DNA of 64,000 nt from Gordonia gummivorans (GTDB lineage: Bacteria > Actinomycetota > Actinomycetes > Mycobacteriales > Mycobacteriaceae), in contig NZ_JAKWBF010000002.1 of NCBI RefSeq assembly GCF_022513585.1, forward strand, positions 124,001-188,000, read 5' to 3'. Below are positions 42,701-50,645 of the stretch, in pieces. The notes beneath the pieces were generated by a model. The model had not been told where the DNA came from. It saw only the letters and a program-made list of their open reading frames with translations, and searched no databases. The position numbers and the translations under genes are program-made. Position 1 is the first letter of the stretch; each line of letters opens with the position of its first letter.

Positions 42701-43462
42701 ATGGTCGAGCTGAAATCCCGCGACGAGGTCGCCGCCATGGGCGTGACCGGTTCCTTCATCTCCGACCTGCTCAGCGACCTGGTCGCAAAGGCCGACGTCG
42801 GCGTCAACCTGCTCGACCTCGAGCATCGCGCGCGCGACCTGATCCGCGACCGCGGCGCGGTGTCCTGCTATTGGGACTACGCACCGTCCTTCGGCCGCGG
42901 CCCGTTTCGCAACGTCATCTGTCTGTCGGTGAACGACGCCGTGCTCCACGGCTTGCCGCACGATCACGAACTACGCGACGGCGACCTCCTGTGCATGGAC
43001 ATCGCCGTGTCCATCGACGGATGGGTCGCCGATTCGGCACGCAGCGTGATCGTCGGAACCCCGCGACCCGAGGATCAACGGCTCATCGACGCGACGGAGC
43101 AGGCACTGACCGCGGCCATCGACCATGCCCGCGCCGGAAATCGCCTCGGCGACATCTCCGCCGCGATCGGAGCAGTTGCGGCGTCGCATGGTTACCGGGT
43201 GAACAACCAGTTCGGCGGACACGGTCTGGGTCGGACGATGCATGAGGATCCACACGTCGCCAACACCGGGCGAGGCGGGCGAGGAATGCGGCTGCGCCCG
43301 GGTCTCACCCTTGCGCTCGAGCCGTGGTTCACCTTGGGTACCGATCGCATCACTTACGACCCCGACGGCTGGACCATCCGCTCGGCCGACGGCTCACGCG
43401 GCGCCCACAGTGAACACACCATCGCCATCACCGACGGCGACGCGCTGGTCCTCACGCGCTGA
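42701..43462 (+). CDS. map: Methionine aminopeptidase, type I
   Basis: A 253-residue pita-bread metallopeptidase that removes initiator Met. Metal ligands are readable: Asp in LLCMDIAVSIDG, Asp in WVADSARSV, His in FGGHGLGRTMHEDP, Glu in LALEPWFTLG and Glu in GAHSEHTIAI; HGLPHDH carries the substrate His. It has no N-terminal extension. The ATG at 42701 follows GAAAGGAACCAC. Its position opposite an XRE regulator with shared operators suggests a regulated extra copy, not the housekeeping one usually found by secY/adk; that is inference. Confidence 0.92.
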   Translation: MVELKSRDEVAAMGVTGSFISDLLSDLVAKADVGVNLLDLEHRARDLIRDRGAVSCYWDYAPSFGRGPFRNVICLSVNDAVLHGLPHDHELRDGDLLCMDIAVSIDGWVADSARSVIVGTPRPEDQRLIDATEQALTAAIDHARAGNRLGDISAAIGAVAASHGYRVNNQFGGHGLGRTMHEDPHVANTGRGGRGMRLRPGLTLALEPWFTLGTDRITYDPDGWTIRSADGSRGAHSEHTIAITDGDALVLTR

Positions 43463-43487
43463 CGCTCATCCGACGACCGGTCACCCC

Positions 43488-43493
43488 TACAAT
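43488..43493 (+). promoter_or_regulatory. Candidate -10 giving a leaderless nrtR transcript
   Basis: TACAAT ends seven bases before the ATG at 43501, and no ribosome site precedes that ATG. It lies in the 38-base gap after map. Confidence 0.5.
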
Positions 43494-43500
43494 CGACGCC

Positions 43501-44214
43501 ATGTCCGCCGAGGGATCCGATTCGTCAGCCGGCGACGGATCCGTGGGGCTTCGCGTCGAAGTGCTCAGTGTTGTCTTTCAGGTCCGCGAGACGCAGCCGG
43601 ACACCGCGCCGGCGCTCTGCGTGCTCCTGACGAAATCCTCCGACGCCTGGGCCCTGCCCGGCGGCGACGTCGGTGCCGCGGAGACGCTCTCGGAGAGTGC
43701 GCGACGACTGCTCGCCGACAAGATGGACGTCCGCAAGGTCGCCCACCTCGAGCAGCTGTCGGTGTTCTCCGATCCTCACCGAGTACCCGGGATCCGGACG
43801 ATTGCCTCGACATATATCGGGCTGGTCCCCACCGACGCACCCGCTCGTCTCCCGGCAGAGGCCGCCTGGCACGAGGTCGACGCACTGCCATCGCTGGCCT
43901 ACGACCACGCCGACATCATCGCGGCGGGCCGCCATCGCGTGGCTGCCAAGCTGTCGTACACCAACATCGCCTTCGCGCTCGCACCGGCCCGCTTCCCGAT
44001 GTCAGAACTGTCAGAGATCTACTGTGCAGCACTGGGTTACGCCGTGGACACGACAAACCTGCTGCGCATCCTGAGTCGACGGGCCGTGGTGGTGTCGACC
44101 GGCACCGTCGGCAAGACCGGCCGCACCGGCGGACGCCCTCCGGCACTGTATGCGTTCGCCGACAACGAATTACGCGTCACCGACGAGTTCGCGACGCTAC
44201 GTCCGCCGATGTGA
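43501..44214 (+). CDS. nrtR: NrtR-type Nudix-fused regulator of NAD synthesis
   Basis: A 237-residue protein. The N-terminal Nudix-like fold (about 17-150) has WALPGGDVGAAETLSESARR, a Nudix box that lacks the usual REExxEE residues, so it probably binds ADP-ribose or NAD derivatives without full hydrolase activity. The C-terminal winged helix (about 155-237) contains FPMSELSEIYCAALGYAVDT and TNLLRILSRR, then GGRPPALYAF, typical of NrtR. Its closeness to nadA-nadC supports control of de novo NAD synthesis. Confidence 0.88.
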   Translation: MSAEGSDSSAGDGSVGLRVEVLSVVFQVRETQPDTAPALCVLLTKSSDAWALPGGDVGAAETLSESARRLLADKMDVRKVAHLEQLSVFSDPHRVPGIRTIASTYIGLVPTDAPARLPAEAAWHEVDALPSLAYDHADIIAAGRHRVAAKLSYTNIAFALAPARFPMSELSEIYCAALGYAVDTTNLLRILSRRAVVVSTGTVGKTGRTGGRPPALYAFADNELRVTDEFATLRPPM

Positions 44215-44257
44215 CCCGTCGTCGAACATCCGCCGAGTGATACCGAAGCACAGCGAA

Positions 44258-44476
44258 TCACGCAGTCGTCGTCGCCACCAGGACGCGTCCCTCGGTCGCG
44301 GCCATCGCACGGTTGAGGACATCCCGCGACTCGTCGATCGTGTTCGGACCCCAAGCGGTGAACTCCACCACGCGCGGATCGGAACCGATGACATGCACAG
44401 CGTCGAGGTCGTCGAAGGCGAAGTCGGTCAGGCGAACCCGGGGTCCGCGCGCATGGACGATCTCAGTGGTCGGCAT
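44258..44476 (-). pseudogene. N-terminal fragment of a GNAT acetyltransferase
   Basis: Seventy-two residues (GPRVRLTDFAFDDLDAVHVI, DPRVVEFTAWGPNTIDESRD, AMAATEG) match the start of RimJ-like GNAT proteins of about 170-190 residues. The acetyl-CoA-binding core is absent and the frame ends at a stop after ATTTA. No remainder is seen before nrtR begins on the other strand. It could be a small stand-alone protein, but a truncated relic is more likely. Confidence 0.6.
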
Positions 44477-44487
44477 GCACGCGGATG

Positions 44488-45153
44488 CTACCGAGGCCCG
44501 CGCGTCGGATCACCCGGATTTCCCGAGGGACCGATCGCGTCCTGTGGGCCGGCGGGCTGTGCATAGGCGACCCGATCATTCGTCGCGTCGGCTGCGATGT
44601 ATTCGTGTCGTCGGTCATCGAGATCCCCGACACCCAGATCGGCTGTGCGCGAGGAGAGTACGCAAACGAGGTAGACCAGGGTGAGCGCAAACGGCGCGCA
44701 GATCAGCAATGTCCACGGCTCGGCGGCGCCATGTGCGGTACCGCCACGCAGCCACAACCGCGGAACGAGTTCGACGGTGTCCCCCAGCGCAATTCCGGTC
44801 CGATCGCCGTATAGCCAATCGGTGATCCACATCCCGACCTCGATGGCCAACGCCGACCCGCCGATGGTGGCCGCCAGTACCGCGCCATAGCCCAGCAGTC
44901 CGCGCCATGTCCGTGCGACGAACCAGGCGACCAGTGCCGCGATCAGCCCGTACACGGCCATCGTCAGGCCGAAGACGGCCACACCGCTGAACGCCTTGGC
45001 CGTCTGCTCGGCGGGGAGGGTGAAGCCTCCGTCGACGCGTGTCGCGGTGACGGTGGGCGTGATGGCCGCCCACGTTGCACCCGCGACCGCACCTAGCAGG
45101 ACCACGACACCGACGACGGCGAGCAGAACCCCCAAAGGTCGGCGCACCCTCAC
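44488..45153 (-). CDS. DUF2567 membrane protein of the biotin operon
   Basis: A 221-residue protein with four membrane segments, beginning with [20 protein letters not shown]. The long extracytoplasmic loop ([20 protein letters not shown]) matches DUF2567 (Rv1591 type) in layout. The GTG at 45153 overlaps the bsaP stop (GTGA), so it belongs to the bio operon. Role unknown. Confidence 0.8.
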   Translation of the reverse strand: MRVRRPLGVLLAVVGVVVLLGAVAGATWAAITPTVTATRVDGGFTLPAEQTAKAFSGVAVFGLTMAVYGLIAALVAWFVARTWRGLLGYGAVLAATIGGSALAIEVGMWITDWLYGDRTGIALGDTVELVPRLWLRGGTAHGAAEPWTLLICAPFALTLVYLVCVLSSRTADLGVGDLDDRRHEYIAADATNDRVAYAQPAGPQDAIGPSGNPGDPTRGPR

Positions 45154-45419
45154 CGTCGGCCCAGTTCGGTGGAATCGACGACCCCGTGCCGAGAACAGCG
45201 CGCATGCCAGCCGTCGGGCCGTACCTGAACGACCATGCGCCGACCGCACTGACCGCAGAACCGCGGTGGTTCCAGGCCCAGGCGGGCCGCAGGTGGGATC
45301 GCGTCGGGCGACTGCAGTTCCAGCTCGAGTCCGGTGTACACGCCGTAGCGGCATGGCTCGGCAAGCGGGCCGGGGACGGTGTCGATCATGTCGGGCACGC
45401 CTTCGATGGTGTCACGCAC
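45150..45419 (-). CDS. bsaP: Biotin synthase auxiliary protein
   Basis: An 89-residue protein directly after bioB, with four cysteines (Cys23, Cys55, Cys58, Cys75) in [15 protein letters not shown] and WHARCSRHG. In mycobacteria the small protein in this place (Rv1590) has been reported as an iron-sulfur auxiliary needed by BioB to convert dethiobiotin to biotin. The same position and cysteine pattern support the name. The GTG at 45419 is the longest start and lies 14 bases after the bioB stop; an ATG at codon 11 is possible. Confidence 0.82.
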   Translation of the reverse strand: MRDTIEGVPDMIDTVPGPLAEPCRYGVYTGLELELQSPDAIPPAARLGLEPPRFCGQCGRRMVVQVRPDGWHARCSRHGVVDSTELGRR

Positions 45420-45433
45420 GCGGTGGCGGCGTG

Positions 45434-46471
45434 TCAGATGGTGTCGTTGAGGGTCTTGATCGGCATCGACAAGTCGGTCAGCAGATCGAGATCGTCTTCG
45501 GCAGGGCGACCGAGAGTGGTCAGGTAGTTACCGACGATGACGGCGTTGATGCCGCCGAGGATGCCCTGCTTGGCGCCGAGGTCACCAAGGGTGATCTCAC
45601 GGCCACCCGCGAACCGCAGAATGGTCCGCGGCAACGCCAACCGGAACGCGGCAACCGACTTCAGCGCCTCGGAGGCGGGCAGCACGTCGAGGTCGCCGAA
45701 CGGGGTTCCCGGACGCGGGTTGAGGAAGTTGAGCGGCACCTCGTCGGGCTCGAGAGTGGCGAGATCGGCGGCGAACTCGGCGCGCTGCTCGAGGCTCTCC
45801 CCCATGCCGAGGATGCCGCCGCAGCAGACCTCCATGCCGGCCTCGCGCACCATCCGCAGCGTGTCCCAGCGCTCCTCCCAGGTATGGGTGGTGACGACGT
45901 TCGGGAAGTGACTGCGCGCGGTCTCCAGGTTGTGGTTGTACCGATGCACACCCATGTCGCGGAGCTGGTCGACCTGTTCCTGGGTGAGCATGCCGAGGCT
46001 GCAGGCGATCTGGATGTCGACCTCGTTGCGGATGGCCTCGATACCCGCCGCAACCTGGCTCAGCAGGCGCTTGTCGGGACCACGGACCGCGGCCACGATG
46101 CAGAATTCGGTGGCACCGGTCTTCGCGGTCTGCTTGGCCGCCTCCACCAGTGACGGGATGTCGATCCATGCACTACGGACCGGCGAAGCGAACAGGCCCG
46201 ACTGCGAGCAGAAGTGGCAATCCTCCGGGCAGCCACCGGTTTTCAGCGAGATGATGCCCTCGACCTCGACCTCCGGCCCACACCACTGCATGCGCACGTC
46301 GTGCGCGAGCTGCAGCAGTTCGGTGAGTCGTTCGTCGGGAAGCCGAAGTACGCGCAGGACCTGATCCTGGTCGAGCCCCTCGCCTCGTTCGAGAACCTGC
46401 TCACGCGCGATGGCGAGAATGTCGTCGGAATCGCGAACGCCGGTGTCGGCGGCGACGGTTGCCTGGGTCAC
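45434..46471 (-). CDS. bioB: Biotin synthase
   Basis: A 345-residue radical SAM enzyme inserting sulfur into dethiobiotin. The 4Fe-4S motif is CPEDCHFC (Cys81, 85, 88); cysteines for the second cluster lie in [16 protein letters not shown] FCIVA and in IQIACSLG. C-terminal [20 protein letters not shown] is typical. The GTG at 46471 (AGGAGT upstream) overlaps the bioD stop. The frame upstream, to 47005, has no relation to the family. Confidence 0.96.
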   Translation of the reverse strand: MTQATVAADTGVRDSDDILAIAREQVLERGEGLDQDQVLRVLRLPDERLTELLQLAHDVRMQWCGPEVEVEGIISLKTGGCPEDCHFCSQSGLFASPVRSAWIDIPSLVEAAKQTAKTGATEFCIVAAVRGPDKRLLSQVAAGIEAIRNEVDIQIACSLGMLTQEQVDQLRDMGVHRYNHNLETARSHFPNVVTTHTWEERWDTLRMVREAGMEVCCGGILGMGESLEQRAEFAADLATLEPDEVPLNFLNPRPGTPFGDLDVLPASEALKSVAAFRLALPRTILRFAGGREITLGDLGAKQGILGGINAVIVGNYLTTLGRPAEDDLDLLTDLSMPIKTLNDTI

Positions 46472-47232
46472 GAAAGCACTCCTTGCTTGATGTTGTTCAA
46501 AGTTTGGCCAGATTGCGACAATTCGGTGCGCAGCCAATGGGCGTCCAGCCATCCGGGTGCGGCCGCACGGAAGTGCGTGGCGTCCAGCGCGCTTGCGCCG
46601 GAAGGGATCACGCCGACGACCGGTACGCCGGTCAGGCGCGGCAGATCGTCGCGATTGCAGCGCATCGCGAGATCGGGATCGGCCGGCCACCATCCGATCA
46701 CCAGACCGGCCGGTCGCAGGCCGCGCGCCCGAAGGGCATCGACGGTGAGTTCGGCGTGATTGAGCGCCCCGAGGCCGGGCTGCACCACCACGACGACGCC
46801 TGCCTGCGTATCCGCGGCGACGTCGGCGATCGTCAACGACGGTGCGAGACGGACCATCACGCCGCCGGCACCCTCGACGAGAGTCAACTCGTGGGTCATG
46901 GTGAGGGCATCGACGGCCGCCGCGATGTCGGCGCGGTCGACGCTCGGCAACCCGGCGCGACGGGCCGCGGTTTCCGGGGCCAGCGGTTCGGGATACCGCG
47001 CACATTCGACGGTGGTGAGGTGACCCGCGAGGGCGACGATCGTCGCGAGGTCGCCGGCCTCACCGGGAGCCACACCGGTCTGGACCGGCTTGCAGACTGC
47101 GACATCCGCGCCGAGAGCTTGCGCCGAAACAGCGAGCGCCGCAGTGACAATCGTCTTTCCGACGTCGGTCGAGGTTCCGGTCACCGCGAGGACGGCTCCG
47201 CTGGTCGGTGAGCTCATCGGGCCCGTATTCAT
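46468..47232 (-). CDS. bioD: Dethiobiotin synthetase
   Basis: A 254-residue ATP-dependent carboxylase. The P-loop is [17 protein letters not shown] and the substrate segment is [20 protein letters not shown] is also diagnostic. The ATG at 47232 overlaps the bioF stop; MSSP, five codons in, is an alternative. The much longer open frame on this strand is spurious. Confidence 0.95.
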   Translation of the reverse strand: MNTGPMSSPTSGAVLAVTGTSTDVGKTIVTAALAVSAQALGADVAVCKPVQTGVAPGEAGDLATIVALAGHLTTVECARYPEPLAPETAARRAGLPSVDRADIAAAVDALTMTHELTLVEGAGGVMVRLAPSLTIADVAADTQAGVVVVVQPGLGALNHAELTVDALRARGLRPAGLVIGWWPADPDLAMRCNRDDLPRLTGVPVVGVIPSGASALDATHFRAAAPGWLDAHWLRTELSQSGQTLNNIKQGVLS

Positions 47233-48494
47233 CGAACACCGACCTCGCGCAGTGCGGCATCGACGACGTCGGCCACATGATCGACGGTCGCGTGGTCGAG
47301 GTCGGCCCGCACGGTGATACGCAGTCGAGAGGTGCCCTCGGGCACCGACGGTGGACGGAAACACCCGATCAGTACGCCGCGATCCCGGCAGGCCGCCGCG
47401 GCAGCAACCGCTTGCTTCGGGTCGCCGATGATGATCGAGATGACCGCTGCAGCCGGTTCGGCCGCGCCGCAGCGCTGCGCAAGGCGACGCGCGTTGTCGC
47501 CCAGCGTGATCGGAAGGTCGGGGTTCGCGCTCAGCAGGGCAAGTGCCGCACTGGCCGCGCCGACCGCAGCCGGATTGAGCCCGGTGTCGAAGATGAAGGT
47601 CCGCGCGCAATCGATCAGATGCTCCCGAACGGCCCGCGTGCCGAGCACCACTCCCCCCTGGGCGCCAAGGGATTTCGACATCACTGCGGTGACCACCAGA
47701 TCCGGGGCGCCGGACAGGCCGGCCTCGGCGACCAGACCCCGACCACCGGGTCCGCGCACCCCGAAGGCATGCGCCTCATCGACCAGCAGCACGGCACCGT
47801 GTGCGCGTGCCGCGTCGTACAACTCTGCGACGGGCGCAGGCTCACCGTCGATGCTGTAGACCGAGTCGGTGACGACGAGCGCGCGCTGCTCGTCGCGGTT
47901 GGCGAGTGCATCGCGCACCGCTTCATGATCACCGCGATCGACCACGACGACCCGAGCACGGGACAGGCGGCAGCCATCGATCAGCGAGGCATGTGTCCCG
48001 GTGTCGCTGACAATCAGGTCACCGCGACCGGCGAGTGCGCAGATGGCACCGACATTGGCCAGGTATCCCGACGAAAAGGCCAGCGCTGCATCGAAACCCA
48101 GGAAGTCGGCGATCTGGTTCTCGAAGTCGACATGGAGTTGTGTGGTACCGACGACCAGCCTCGACGCCGTCGACCCTGCACCCCATTCGGCCAGGGCGGC
48201 CTGCGCACCGGCCACCACGTCGGGATGCGTCGACAGGCCCAGATAGTCGTTGGAGGCCAGGTTGATCAAGCCGTCGGCGGACTGCCGCACATGCGGCTCG
48301 CGGTGCAGCCCGGCCGACTTGCGCGCCTCGGCCGCGTCGGCCAGCCAGGCGAGACCCGTGTCGTCGTCCGCGGGACGCACGGTCAACGGCCCTTCGAGGC
48401 TCGCGGCTAGCGCTCCTCGCACCTCAGGGAGCGGTAGGTGCTCCTCGGCGAGCGGCGAGCGGCGCCCGGACGTGCGGGGGTGAACGGTGGTCAT
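47229..48494 (-). CDS. bioF: 8-amino-7-oxononanoate synthase
   Basis: A 421-residue PLP enzyme of the alpha-oxoamine synthase family joining pimeloyl thioester and alanine. The PLP lysine is in [18 protein letters not shown]. Also seen are [22 protein letters not shown]-like [11 protein letters not shown] and [16 protein letters not shown]. An N-terminal extension of about 40 residues makes it longer than the usual 385. The ATG at 48494 overlaps the bioA stop. Confidence 0.95.
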   Translation of the reverse strand: MTTVHPRTSGRRSPLAEEHLPLPEVRGALAASLEGPLTVRPADDDTGLAWLADAAEARKSAGLHREPHVRQSADGLINLASNDYLGLSTHPDVVAGAQAALAEWGAGSTASRLVVGTTQLHVDFENQIADFLGFDAALAFSSGYLANVGAICALAGRGDLIVSDTGTHASLIDGCRLSRARVVVVDRGDHEAVRDALANRDEQRALVVTDSVYSIDGEPAPVAELYDAARAHGAVLLVDEAHAFGVRGPGGRGLVAEAGLSGAPDLVVTAVMSKSLGAQGGVVLGTRAVREHLIDCARTFIFDTGLNPAAVGAASAALALLSANPDLPITLGDNARRLAQRCGAAEPAAAVISIIIGDPKQAVAAAAACRDRGVLIGCFRPPSVPEGTSRLRITVRADLDHATVDHVADVVDAALREVGVR

Positions 48495-49792
48495 GAGTTT
48501 GCTCCCACGGGAATCGGGGTCGAGACTGTCGCTGCCACCGCCGCGCGAACACCGTCGACGACCACCCCGATGTCGTCGGAGGTGCAGACGAACGGCGGCA
48601 TCACGTAGACGAGATTGCGGAACGGGCGCAGCCACGCGCCGGCCTGCACCGCCGCGGACGTCGAGGCGGGCATGTCGACGGGACGGTCGAGTTCGACCAC
48701 GCCGATCGCGCCGAGGACCCGCACATCGACCACACCGTCGACGTCGGAGAGCGGCGCGAGTCCGGCACGCAGTTCATGCTCGATTCGCCTCACCTGGTCG
48801 CGCCAGGTTCCGTCGGCGAGCAGGTCGATGGAGGCAACCGCAATCGCGCACGCGAGCGGGTTGGCCATGAAGGTCGGGCCGTGAGCGAGTCCGCCGGCCT
48901 CCCCGGCGCTGATGACCGCGGCGATCTCATCGGTGCACAGGGTGGCGGCCAGCGACAAATAGCCGCCGGTCAGCGCTTTGCCAGCACACATGATGTCGGG
49001 TGCGACGCCGGCTTGTTCGGCGGCGAACATCGTCCCGGTGCGACCGAACCCGGTGGCGATTTCGTCGAAGATCAGCAGCACGCCTCGTTCGTCGCAGATG
49101 CGACGCAGGTCCGCCAGGTAGCGGGGATCGTGGAAGCGCATCCCGCCGGCACCCTGGACCACCGGCTCGACGATCACGGCAGCGAGCTCATGTGCGTGCC
49201 GGGCGATCGCGTCGTCGAGGATCTCGACGTAGCCCTCGCGGTACTCCGACGGGGGCGCGGGCACGAAGATCTGTTCGGCGAGCACATCGGTCCACATCGA
49301 GTGCATGCCACCGTCGGGATCGCAGACGCTCATCGGGGTGAATGTGTCGCCGTGATAGCCGCCCCGCCAGGTGAGAAGCCGGGTGCGTCGGGGTTCCCCG
49401 CGGCCCCGCCAACACTGCAGTGCCATCTTCGCGGCGACTTCCACCGACACCGACCCGGAGTCGCAGAAGAACACCTTCTGTAGCGGCTCCGGGGTCAATT
49501 CCACCAAGCGTTGCGCCAGCTGTGCCGCGGGCTCGTGCGTGAGTCCGCCGAACATGACGTGCGACATCTGTCCCAGCTGCGCGACAGCCGCGGCATCGAG
49601 CACCGGATTGCCATAGCCGTGGATTGCGGCCCACCAGGAGCTCATACCGTCGACCACCTCGCGCCCGTCGGCGAGCGTCAGCCGCACCCCGCGCGCCGAG
49701 GACACCACCAGCGGTTCGGTGCTCGGCGGCATCGCACCGTAGGGATGCCAGATGTGCTCGGCATCGATACGGGAGATGGTCTGGTGATCCAC
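48491..49792 (-). CDS. bioA: Adenosylmethionine-8-amino-7-oxononanoate aminotransferase
   Basis: A 433-residue class III aminotransferase and first gene of the biotin operon. Family segments are [55 protein letters not shown] and the PLP lysine in [14 protein letters not shown] chose GTG at 49792 (GGAATG upstream), since homologues begin near the DAEHIWHPY block. It is divergent from the TetR regulator. Confidence 0.95.
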   Translation of the reverse strand: MDHQTISRIDAEHIWHPYGAMPPSTEPLVVSSARGVRLTLADGREVVDGMSSWWAAIHGYGNPVLDAAAVAQLGQMSHVMFGGLTHEPAAQLAQRLVELTPEPLQKVFFCDSGSVSVEVAAKMALQCWRGRGEPRRTRLLTWRGGYHGDTFTPMSVCDPDGGMHSMWTDVLAEQIFVPAPPSEYREGYVEILDDAIARHAHELAAVIVEPVVQGAGGMRFHDPRYLADLRRICDERGVLLIFDEIATGFGRTGTMFAAEQAGVAPDIMCAGKALTGGYLSLAATLCTDEIAAVISAGEAGGLAHGPTFMANPLACAIAVASIDLLADGTWRDQVRRIEHELRAGLAPLSDVDGVVDVRVLGAIGVVELDRPVDMPASTSAAVQAGAWLRPFRNLVYVMPPFVCTSDDIGVVVDGVRAAVAATVSTPIPVGANS

Positions 49793-49861
49793 GGAACATT
49801 CCTCATCGAACGGTTTCGGGCTGTGTACGCGTGCCGATGGGCATGAAGGCGGCACGGTTCT

Positions 49862-49900
49862 GCCTGGACACTGTACAGGCTTCCTGGACGGTGTACAGGC
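49862..49900. promoter_or_regulatory. Tandem operator palindromes between bioA and the TetR gene
   Basis: GCCTGGACACTGTACAGGC (49862-49880) is a 19-base palindrome with one mismatched pair. TCCTGGACGGTGTACAGGC (49882-49900) is a second, weaker copy exactly 20 bases on. They are 70 bases upstream of bioA and 41 bases upstream of the regulator start, where a TetR dimer could control both. The motif does not clearly equal the published BioQ box I remember (TGAAC-N3-GTTAC type). Confidence 0.7.
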
Positions 49901-49940
49901 CGGTGCGCACGAACAACCAGCGGCTCACTATCGTGGGGCC

Positions 49941-50519
49941 GTGAGCAACAGCCGCGCCGATGTCCTGCGAGCCGCCCGCGGCATCCTCGTCGAACACAGC
50001 CTCGCGGACCTGTCCATGCGGCGATTGGCCACCGAACTCGGCGTGCGACCCAACGCTCTGTACTGGCATTTCCCGAACAAGCAATCGCTGCTGGCCGCGC
50101 TCGCGGACGACATCCTCGATCACGTGGTGATTCCCCCGCCGACGCAGCGCTGGGATGACCGCCTGGCGTCGCTGGCGATCGGGATGCGCGGCGCACTCCT
50201 CGCCGTCCCCGACAGCGCCGAGGTCGTGTCGTCGAGCTGGGCGTCGGGCCTCGCCACCAAGGCGATCACCGCCGACATCATCACCGCCGCCCGCGCCGGC
50301 GGCCTGCCGATACGGGATGCCGAAGCGGTCACCACGGCGGTCTGCCAGCTCGTCATCGGCCTGACCATCGAAGAACAGACGCGAGCGCAGATGGAACGTC
50401 TCGGCGTCATCGAACCGTCCGGGCGCGACTTCGGTGGCGAGTTCACCGACGGGCTCGCAATCATCCTCGACGGCGCCCGCGCGCGGGCCACCAACACCAC
50501 GCCTGCACCCACTAAGTAA
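49941..50519 (+). CDS. TetR-family regulator, probable biotin repressor (BioQ-like)
   Basis: A 192-residue regulator. The N-terminal helix-turn-helix is DLSMRRLATELGVRPNALYWHFPNKQSLLAAL; the rest is an all-helical ligand domain with a C-terminal TetR_C-like part. It is divergent from the complete bio operon with paired palindromes between, so control of biotin synthesis and of itself is inferred. The GTG at 49941 has no ribosome site and follows TATCGT by six bases, so the transcript may be leaderless. Confidence 0.75.
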   Translation: MSNSRADVLRAARGILVEHSLADLSMRRLATELGVRPNALYWHFPNKQSLLAALADDILDHVVIPPPTQRWDDRLASLAIGMRGALLAVPDSAEVVSSSWASGLATKAITADIITAARAGGLPIRDAEAVTTAVCQLVIGLTIEEQTRAQMERLGVIEPSGRDFGGEFTDGLAIILDGARARATNTTPAPTK

Positions 50520-50645
50520 AGAAAAGTAAAGGTCAGCGCCGCGTGTGTCGCTGCGGACCGAGTCGATTTTTCACAGGTTCGACGGGTACATTGCTAGCCG
50601 ATCCCACCGACCGATCCCCACCGACGAAGGAAGAAAACCGAGCCC

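Noticed and set aside
46468-47610. bioD starting much further upstream (380-codon frame)
   Set aside because: The additional N-terminal part is antisense to bioF and unrelated; the ATG overlapping the bioF stop is the normal start.
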